Below are positions 16,028 to 23,200 of a stretch of 59,321 bases of DNA, one piece after another. The first letter of the stretch is position 1, and the number at the start of each line of letters is the position of its first letter. The notes under the pieces were generated by a model. It ran no database searches. It saw only the letters and a list, made by a program, of their open reading frames with translations, and was not told the origin of the DNA. Origin of the DNA: Pedobacter zeaxanthinifaciens. Lineage in GTDB: Bacteria; Bacteroidota; Bacteroidia; Sphingobacteriales; Sphingobacteriaceae. The stretch spans positions 1 through 59,321 of the forward strand of contig NZ_QMHP01000016.1 of the NCBI RefSeq assembly GCF_003313335.1, read 5' to 3'. Both the position numbers and the translations under genes were made by a program.

Positions 16028-18838
16028 TTACAGTTTTATGTTCACACCTAGGTTAAATGTTCTCCTCAAAGGATATATCGAATTGTAACCCTCTGGATCT
16101 AGATAGCGTAATGTATCGAAGGAATAGAGGTTAAAGCCATTTACAAATAGGCGCAAACCATTAAGTTTTAATCTACTTACCCATTTCTGCGGTAGCGAAT
16201 AACCTAAATCAACGTTTTGGATACGCAGATAATCTGCACGGCGTACCCAAAAACTAGAAGCTCGTTGGTTATTTACGTTAGCACCGATGGAAAGACGTGG
16301 ATAGGTGGCATTGGCGGCATTGGCTGGTGTCCATCGGTTAAGATGTTGCTCAAAAGCCTGCCCATTTACTCCTTGAAATTCGGTTTCCAATGAGCTGCTT
16401 ACCGAATTAAAACCAGACGAGGTGATGATATCACGATTAGCCACGCCTTGTATAGCAATGCTCAAATCAAAGCCTTTGAAACTGAAGCCTGTGGTAAGGC
16501 CATAGTAAATCAACGGTTTTTGTGTGCCAATTGCGGTTTCATCTAATTGATTAATTACGCCGTCATCATTCAAATCTCTGTATTTAATGTCACCAGGTTT
16601 TGGCAAATAACCATCTACTTTTGGACTTACATTAATTTCATTTTGAGATTGATAAAAGCCCTCAGCAATATATCCGAATGGTTGTCCTACAGGTAGGCCT
16701 GTACGCCTTTGATACTCATTTTCTCTGAACACCTCATCTTGATAAAGCACTTTTGAGTTCATTAAGGATATGTTACCCGAAATATTGTACTGTAGATTTC
16801 CAAGTTTAGCATTCCAACTTAGGTTGCTCTCTACACCGGCATATCTGTTTTTTCCAATGTTTTCTGCCGGATAGGCTTGCCCCAACAATGCAATTGAATT
16901 GCCACGAACCTGCATTAAATCAAAATAAGAATCGTTAAAATATTCAGTGGTGATTTTCAGCTTATTGTTGAAGAAGGCCGCGTCTAAGCCAACGTTTAAT
17001 TTCCTTGCTTTTTCCCAAGTTGCGTTTGGATTAGCCAGTGCTTGCTCTGCGAAATACCTTGCACTGGTTGGTGTAGCGCCAAAATAGTATGCTGCCGTAG
17101 TGCCACCATAGGTATAATATTGATCGTAAACGTAGTAACCCACATTGGCATTGCCGGTAAGCCCGTAGCTAATGCGTGGTTTAATACTGTTAACCCATTT
17201 CACATCTTTCAAAAAGTTCTCTTTAGCCAAATCCCAGCCTAAGGCTGCTGCATAAAACCATCCAAACCTATTCCCAGGCTTGTAGCGGTTATAGCCACCA
17301 TAACTTAAGGCGGCCTCCGCAAAATATTTCTGTTGGTAATTGTAGCTCACATTCCCTGCAATATTGCTATAAGTTGCCGGGAGGTTCAGGTCAATGGTGG
17401 TCGACTGGTTATCTGCCAATAACAATACATTTAGGTTATTATCACCAAAACTTTGATCGTAACCTAAACTTAACTTACCATAAGTGTAAGTGCGCCTGGC
17501 TGATAATGACAATGTATTAGGCTGATTTGTATTGGTACCAAACTGGGTATAAACCGGCGCACCACTATTGACGTTTAGGCTGTACACCGCAAAGTTTTTT
17601 GAACGATTTACAGATTGATCAACTGTATTGTTGTAAGATACGTTCGCTTTTGCCCAAAGACCATCTATCCAATTGTCCAATTTTTTGGTTAGTGCAATAT
17701 CAGCAGCTAAATCTCTTGAGGTTGATTTATAATACCCCGCATTATTTAGCATACCGTAAATATTATTTGTAAACGATGTATTGCCACCTAAAGAGCCATC
17801 TGGATTGAAAATGGTGTATGCACTACTTGGTGTGAAGGTGATGGCGTTAAATATTGATGAGGTAGTACCTCCTGGTTGGTTGGCATTTTGGATACGTCCA
17901 AAAATATTTAAACCTACATTTAAAGTTGGATTAAGATCTACACTAACATTGGAACGCACAATGTATCTGTTTACGCCCGAGTTAGTGCTATAGCTATTTA
18001 AATTCGCCGTATTGAAAAAGCCACCTTCATTTTGGTAATCTACTGCGGTATAAAACCTCGCATTTTTAGTTCCGCTTTGAATGTTAAGGTTAAAACGATC
18101 AATACTAGCTTGCTTGTTCAAAAAATAAGCACTGTAGTTATTATCTGGATGAAATACGGGATCATTTCCATTGCGATACGACAAAATATCTGCAGCGGTA
18201 TAAACAGGTGCTAAGCCGTCATTATCACGGGCCTCATTGTACAATATGGCATAGTCTGCCGCAGAAACCGGCTTTGTCCTATTCAACAGCTCTTGTAAAC
18301 CGTGCTGTGCAGTAAACGATAATTGAAATGGGCCTTCTTTCGGTCGTTTGGTAGTTACTAAAATCAAATTTCCTGATGAACGTTGCCCAAACATTACGGT
18401 AGCCATTGCATCTTTCAACACGGTAACACTTTCTATAGATTCGGGTTCAATTGAAGAAAAATCACGAGGAACTCCATCTATTAGGATCAGTGGAATTTGT
18501 CCTCTAATTTTAAAATCAACCACTGAAATTGGATTGTCAGTATCTTGTACACCGCTGCGTTGCCTGGTGTATAAGCCAGCTAACCTACCTGGTAATGCTT
18601 GCAAAAAAGAGGGTGCAGGCGTTGTAATTAACTGATTGTTGTATATCGTAGCGGTTGATTGCAACAGATTAACTTTCGGTTGCGTTTTATGTAACACAAC
18701 TAAGTTATTTTCTGTACTTGTACTATCCGCTTTACTAAGCTTTTTGCCATCTTGGCTATGTACTAACGTAGCACAGGATACCAAGCTCAGCACCAATAGT
18801 ACACGAACCACATGTCTTCTCAAGTAACAATTAAACAT
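16028..18838 (-). CDS. SusC-like TonB-linked transporter lacking the N-terminal regulatory-like domain (pair 1)
   Basis: 936 residues. After a signal peptide (about 1-28) there is only a short Lys/Ser/Thr-rich linker before the plug (about 57-167: IRGQIPLILIDGVPRDF and SVTVLKDAMATVMFGQRSSG). The usual CarboxypepD_reg-like domain of about 80 residues, present in the other SusC here, is absent. The barrel follows and ends in LGVNIKL. No clear TonB box is visible. The gene is the first after a 320-bp gap, so it probably heads a transcription unit. Its SusD partner follows after 3 bp. Import of oligosaccharide is expected, but how it contacts TonB is less clear than for pair 2. Confidence 0.92.
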   Translation of the reverse strand: MFNCYLRRHVVRVLLVLSLVSCATLVHSQDGKKLSKADSTSTENNLVVLHKTQPKVNLLQSTATIYNNQLITTPAPSFLQALPGRLAGLYTRQRSGVQDTDNPISVVDFKIRGQIPLILIDGVPRDFSSIEPESIESVTVLKDAMATVMFGQRSSGNLILVTTKRPKEGPFQLSFTAQHGLQELLNRTKPVSAADYAILYNEARDNDGLAPVYTAADILSYRNGNDPVFHPDNNYSAYFLNKQASIDRFNLNIQSGTKNARFYTAVDYQNEGGFFNTANLNSYSTNSGVNRYIVRSNVSVDLNPTLNVGLNIFGRIQNANQPGGTTSSIFNAITFTPSSAYTIFNPDGSLGGNTSFTNNIYGMLNNAGYYKSTSRDLAADIALTKKLDNWIDGLWAKANVSYNNTVDQSVNRSKNFAVYSLNVNSGAPVYTQFGTNTNQPNTLSLSARRTYTYGKLSLGYDQSFGDNNLNVLLLADNQSTTIDLNLPATYSNIAGNVSYNYQQKYFAEAALSYGGYNRYKPGNRFGWFYAAALGWDLAKENFLKDVKWVNSIKPRISYGLTGNANVGYYVYDQYYTYGGTTAAYYFGATPTSARYFAEQALANPNATWEKARKLNVGLDAAFFNNKLKITTEYFNDSYFDLMQVRGNSIALLGQAYPAENIGKNRYAGVESNLSWNAKLGNLQYNISGNISLMNSKVLYQDEVFRENEYQRRTGLPVGQPFGYIAEGFYQSQNEINVSPKVDGYLPKPGDIKYRDLNDDGVINQLDETAIGTQKPLIYYGLTTGFSFKGFDLSIAIQGVANRDIITSSGFNSVSSSLETEFQGVNGQAFEQHLNRWTPANAANATYPRLSIGANVNNQRASSFWVRRADYLRIQNVDLGYSLPQKWVSRLKLNGLRLFVNGFNLYSFDTLRYLDPEGYNSIYPLRRTFNLGVNIKL

Positions 18839-19158
18839 AAATATCTTTTAAAAATGATGATATAGCTATCTCGTGTAATGACACGATAATTAAGAATCTG
18901 TCTAAGCGAAGATTTAACTAACAGGAGTTGCTAAATAGAATGTAGTTTTCGATTCATAGTTCATACAGTTTATTTGGTTAAAAATTTAGTTTTATTTGGT
19001 TGCGCTGTTTTATCAACAGAATGCAACTTAATTAGTAGTGTACATTCTAAAAACAATATCCAATATTACTTCATATTTGGTTTTTTGGAACATGATTAAT
19101 CGTTCAGATATACATGTTACAAGATAAAAAAACAGGGTTTTTGATGTAAAAAACGCAA
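18839..19158. promoter_or_regulatory. 320-bp gap upstream of the first SusC gene; likely promoter/leader
   Basis: No protein-like ORF on either strand. It is very AT-rich and is the only gap above 300 bp inside the carbohydrate locus. By position it may hold the promoter and leader of the SusC-to-uxuA operon, and possibly the 3' end of the upstream transcript. I looked for the Bacteroidota -7 motif (TAnnTTTG) on the minus strand and found no convincing match, so no promoter is placed. Confidence 0.4.
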
Positions 19159-20736
19159 CTATCTGATTTTTTTGAGCGTCATGAAGACAATTTCATTTTC
19201 ATTCAATTGCACGTCGTAATTAAACTTACCATTAACCACCTTTACTGTTTGTTTTACAGTTGCTTTACCCGCGGCCGCTTGTTTCAATTTTGCCTCTTGA
19301 GCTTTTGTAATTTGGGTTGGCTTACCCATCTCAAGATATAGTGTATACGGATCGTTTTGCTGGTAACCTACTTTGTAAACTTCCAATGCATAGGAGCCAT
19401 TCGCTACAGCACTTGCCCTTAGTTGCACTAAATTTTTAGCTACTGCTGGTTGTGCTGTATTGAAATAATCTTGGTTATAGCTGTAGTTTTTATGAGGATG
19501 AGTGTAATCCCAAACTAAAAATTGCAATCCATCTTTTGATTTACAGGCGTAAGAAGATTCATCCATATTTTTAAGTTCTGTACCGCCCAATTGATTCAAA
19601 AATTGATAGGCATAGTAGCTCGGCTTTTTAATATCCTGCAGATTAATCAGTCCGAAACCACCATGAAATGGAGTTTGACCAGGGCCAGCTTCTTCAAAAA
19701 TATCCGTAAACGTCCAATACGACATAGAGTTGGCATCAGAGGAAGCTTTCTTTAACACATGCAAAATATATGCTGCGTTTTGGTAAGTATCATGAATTGG
19801 ATCTCTGGACGAAGGCGACGTATTCCATTCTGTGAAATGAAGTTCGGCTGCTTTAAATGCTGATTGATTAATTAAATTCCTAACTGTTTTTACATCCTTA
19901 GCAATGGTATCTCTAACAGATTTCAACTGTTGCTTTTTAGTACCAAACTCGTCTAATACCGAGGTGGTTCCATAATCGTGTGTACTTACAAAATCTACTG
20001 GCACCTTGTTTTTATCGCAATAGGTTAAAAAATCTGCAACCCATTTAGTAGCAGAAGTAGCTGGACCGCCCACCCTATAGGCAGCAGATACACTTTTTAC
20101 AGACTTAACGGTATTGGCGTAAAGTTCAAAGTAATCTTCCTGAGTGCCGTCGAAGAAACCTTTTAGGTCAGGTTCATTCCAAACTTCAAAATACCACTTA
20201 CTTACTTCCTCTTCGCCATAACGTTCTTTCCAATGCTGCACCAAATTGGTGATTAAAGCATTCCATCTATCGTATGACTTAGGTTTGGTTACATTTCCTT
20301 TCCACCAAAAAATAGTTTTAGTACCCGATGCCAAATCAGCAGGCATAAAACCAAATTCTACAAATGGTCTAATTTTGATACTCAACAGAAAATCATACAG
20401 CCTATCAATATATTGCCAGTTGTAAATAGGTTCGCCAGTTTTTTTATCTTCCGTATACACCCTCATATCATCATGTAGCAAACCATGAAAGCGGATATAC
20501 TTGAAATTCACATCTTTCTGCAACATAGCGAGCTGCTGTTGCCAATCGGCACGTAAGCCCTCATTTGCCCTACCTGCACCAATACACTCATTGAAAACAG
20601 TGCTTTTATTGCCTTTTACGCTATTTACATTAATACTGATGGTGCGCTTTTGTAGCTGCTGTGCGTACGAAATTCCTGAGAAAAGTAGGCAAAGCATTGC
20701 AATGCCAATTTTAGCCGTTGTATTGCTTCTCATCAT
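19159..20736 (-). CDS. GH39-family beta-xylosidase
   Basis: 525 residues. A signal peptide ends near ISYAQ (residue 26), so the enzyme is exported and probably periplasmic. The GH39 pattern is strong: YIRFHGLLHDDM near 80-91, VWNEPDL with acid/base Glu188, STHDYGT near 251-257, FTEWNTSP with nucleophile Glu303, and SYWTFTDIFEE. A beta-sandwich accessory region follows the barrel. Known GH39 members mostly release xylose from xylo-oligosaccharides, and some act on other sugars such as iduronic acid. Xylosidase fits the GH10-like neighbours. Its start overlaps the GH88 gene stop by 4 bp (ATGA), so translation is probably coupled and both act on the same oligosaccharides. Confidence 0.88.
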   Translation of the reverse strand: MMRSNTTAKIGIAMLCLLFSGISYAQQLQKRTISINVNSVKGNKSTVFNECIGAGRANEGLRADWQQQLAMLQKDVNFKYIRFHGLLHDDMRVYTEDKKTGEPIYNWQYIDRLYDFLLSIKIRPFVEFGFMPADLASGTKTIFWWKGNVTKPKSYDRWNALITNLVQHWKERYGEEEVSKWYFEVWNEPDLKGFFDGTQEDYFELYANTVKSVKSVSAAYRVGGPATSATKWVADFLTYCDKNKVPVDFVSTHDYGTTSVLDEFGTKKQQLKSVRDTIAKDVKTVRNLINQSAFKAAELHFTEWNTSPSSRDPIHDTYQNAAYILHVLKKASSDANSMSYWTFTDIFEEAGPGQTPFHGGFGLINLQDIKKPSYYAYQFLNQLGGTELKNMDESSYACKSKDGLQFLVWDYTHPHKNYSYNQDYFNTAQPAVAKNLVQLRASAVANGSYALEVYKVGYQQNDPYTLYLEMGKPTQITKAQEAKLKQAAAGKATVKQTVKVVNGKFNYDVQLNENEIVFMTLKKIR

Positions 20737-21932
20737 TTTTTGCCCAGATTTTTATATCTCAACATTGCTTCCACGTAATAGTAATCGGCGTAGGTTAAAG
20801 GCACATCAATCATTGCACCTTTAGGTAAGTGAGCCACACTATGTTCCAACACAAAACCACCATTACCACCATATTTAGCGGTATATTTATCACTTGATAG
20901 CGCTTTGATAATTGTCTCTGCAACACCTACATATTTTGCAGCCAGGGTATCGTCTACATATCCAGCTAACTCTAGCAAAGCCGATGCATAAATGGCTCCA
21001 GCCGATGCATCTCTAAATGCATTGGGGATACCGGGCGAGTTGAAATCCCAATAAGGTACTTTATCAGCTGGCAAGTTTGGATGACTTAAAATAAATTGAG
21101 CTATTTTTTTAGCTTGTGCTAAATATTTTTTGTCTTTTGTTTCCCTGTACATCATGGTAAAACCGTACAAGCCCCAGCCTTGTCCCCTAGCCCAAGCAGA
21201 TTGATCGGCATAGCCTTGAACAGTTTGTTTTACATTAATACCTCCGGTAGATGGATTGTAGTTTACCAAATGATAAGAACTGCCATCAGGGCGAAAGTGA
21301 TTTTTTAACGTAGTGTTGGCATGCGTAATGGCTACTTTAGCATAGGTTGAATCGCCGGTAACCTTAGTAGCCCACATCAGTAACTCTAAGTTCATCATGT
21401 TATCGATAATTACCCTAAACTCGCCAGCTTTTGAGCCCCATGACATGGTACAACCTACCGTTGGGTTAAAGCGTTTGATTAAGCTTTGTGCACTTGTGAT
21501 TAGGATATCTTTATATTCGGGCTTTGGTTCCAACCTGTTGATATTGCCAAAGCTACAATACATCATAAAACCAATGTCATGAGAATCGCTGGTTTTCATT
21601 GGCTCCATTACAGGAAGTTTATTGATTCCCGCATCATGTATTGCTTTGTCGCCGGTAGCCTCGTAGAGATAAAAAAGTGTGCCAGGATAAAAACCACTCA
21701 CCCAGTTTTTTGCCGGAATGCTGCGTGATTTGCCATTTTCAAAAGTTTCGGGCAAACTATCACCAGGTACTTTTTTAACCAACACTTTATATTGTGCAGT
21801 AGCAAAGCCAAGTTGTTTATCTATTAATTTTACCAATTCGGCTTTAGGTGCCAATATCTTTTTTGCCTGTTGGGCAAAGGTACTTGTGCCCGCTAGTATG
21901 AGCGTTGCGGTAAATAATGTTCTTAGTTTCAT
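20733..21932 (-). CDS. GH88 unsaturated glucuronyl hydrolase
   Basis: 399 residues; signal peptide about 1-20 (STFAQ). The alpha/alpha-barrel carries the two family aspartates: Asp119 in SHDIGFMMYC and Asp177 in VIIDNMMNLELL. QGYADQSAWARGQGWGLYGF (239-258) and LTYADYYYVEAMLRY near the end are typical of GH88. These enzymes hydrate the 4,5-unsaturated uronic acid left at the non-reducing end by a polysaccharide lyase. A lyase is therefore expected in the pathway, and the beta-helix protein at 31974-34604 is the only candidate here. It sits between the DUF2264 gene (24 bp) and the GH39 gene (4-bp overlap). Confidence 0.92.
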   Translation of the reverse strand: MKLRTLFTATLILAGTSTFAQQAKKILAPKAELVKLIDKQLGFATAQYKVLVKKVPGDSLPETFENGKSRSIPAKNWVSGFYPGTLFYLYEATGDKAIHDAGINKLPVMEPMKTSDSHDIGFMMYCSFGNINRLEPKPEYKDILITSAQSLIKRFNPTVGCTMSWGSKAGEFRVIIDNMMNLELLMWATKVTGDSTYAKVAITHANTTLKNHFRPDGSSYHLVNYNPSTGGINVKQTVQGYADQSAWARGQGWGLYGFTMMYRETKDKKYLAQAKKIAQFILSHPNLPADKVPYWDFNSPGIPNAFRDASAGAIYASALLELAGYVDDTLAAKYVGVAETIIKALSSDKYTAKYGGNGGFVLEHSVAHLPKGAMIDVPLTYADYYYVEAMLRYKNLGKK

Positions 21933-21956
21933 ACGAATAGTTTATGGTTCAAAATG

Positions 21957-23195
21957 TTAGTTTTCTTCTTTTAGTGCATGATCTATGGGGAAATCCTCTC
22001 CTTTCCAAGCTCTCTTGGAGGTCCAATCGGAATACGGTGCCTGCCAAAAATCATCTGTTGCGGGTAAGCCCAGCATTAAAAAGGCCTGTGAACATAAATA
22101 GAGGCTTCCTGTTGAAATATAAGTTTCTCCAACTTCAGGTTGGTGGCCAGCAAAACCAATTTTAAGCCATCCCTTATCATCAAAAGTGTTCGGCATCTCT
22201 ACCTGACGTTTGATAACTGCATACAAAGCCGAGCGAACTTGCGCCGGTTTAATATGTGCAGGAAGCTGTTTCATTAAGGCAATTTGCGAGAGCAGTTGAA
22301 ACGCACCAAAACGGTAAGCAATGGAGCGTCCTACTGGCGGAAAAGTACCTTCGGGAGAAATTAAACGCTCTTGAATATCGGCATATCTCTTTGCTCTTTC
22401 CAGTACCAGCTCATAATATTTCTTAGTGTCCAGCTTTTCATCTTTTAGTACCTTGGTTACTCCTAAAAGCATAGGCTGTATCACAAAGCTATTGTAATAA
22501 TCAAAGTGAAAATCAGGGCCATCACCGTACATCCCATCTCCTTTATACCACTGCATATGCTGCTTCAGCGCATAGTCCAAACGCATTTTATCGCCAGATT
22601 TATCAAACTTTTGTAAAGCCGCTTCTACGGTGGCGCTAAACATTAACCAATTGGAAAACGAAGGCAAAATATCCCTACTCGACTTTAAAGCAGCAATGGT
22701 ATTTTTTTTCGTTTGCTCATCTAAATTGCCCCAAAGCTGATTTGGCGCTCGCAATAACGCGTCCGCAAAAAAAGCGGCATCAACCAAGGGCTGCCTGCCT
22801 TTGTTGAAGTTTAAAAAATCTACGGCATTTGGATTAGTGGCATTTTTGATACATTGAACAGATAGATCAATGTATTTTTTTCTCAGCTTTCCTTCGGGTG
22901 TTTCATCAGGACCAAGCTCTAACCAAGGCGCCATTCCACCAAGTAATCTTCCAAAAGCTTCAAGATGCGAACTGTACACCCTATCCTTACTTACCTTGGC
23001 CTCAATTGGCATGGTTTCCTTAAGCTTGTTTTGACTTAATGCGGTTAAAACAGGATCGGCAATACGTACCAATGTTTTAACCAAATATTCACGCTCTGCC
23101 AATCCGTTGGATGGATTTACTTTTTGCGCAAATCCTATGCTTGGCACTAAAAAAATTAGTGTGAATATGGTTTTTATAGAATTATGTAAGTTCAT
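21957..23195 (-). CDS. DUF2264 protein, putative exported glycoside hydrolase
   Basis: 412 residues; signal peptide about 1-23 ending GFAQ, so exported. The rest is alpha-helical and matches the DUF2264 pattern: HLEAFGRLLGGMAPWLEL, NWLMFSATVEAAL, YGDGPDFHFDYYNSFVIQPM and SPEGTFPPVGRSIAYRFGAF. From memory, some DUF2264 proteins in gut Bacteroides have been placed in a glycoside hydrolase family acting on beta-glucuronides (GH154). I could not check this. Removal of glucuronate would fit GH88 and UxuA. Catalytic residues cannot be named with confidence. It lies 5 bp after the stop of the GH2-like gene in one run of exported enzymes. Confidence 0.75.
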   Translation of the reverse strand: MNLHNSIKTIFTLIFLVPSIGFAQKVNPSNGLAEREYLVKTLVRIADPVLTALSQNKLKETMPIEAKVSKDRVYSSHLEAFGRLLGGMAPWLELGPDETPEGKLRKKYIDLSVQCIKNATNPNAVDFLNFNKGRQPLVDAAFFADALLRAPNQLWGNLDEQTKKNTIAALKSSRDILPSFSNWLMFSATVEAALQKFDKSGDKMRLDYALKQHMQWYKGDGMYGDGPDFHFDYYNSFVIQPMLLGVTKVLKDEKLDTKKYYELVLERAKRYADIQERLISPEGTFPPVGRSIAYRFGAFQLLSQIALMKQLPAHIKPAQVRSALYAVIKRQVEMPNTFDDKGWLKIGFAGHQPEVGETYISTGSLYLCSQAFLMLGLPATDDFWQAPYSDWTSKRAWKGEDFPIDHALKEEN

Positions 23196-23200
23196 AAATG

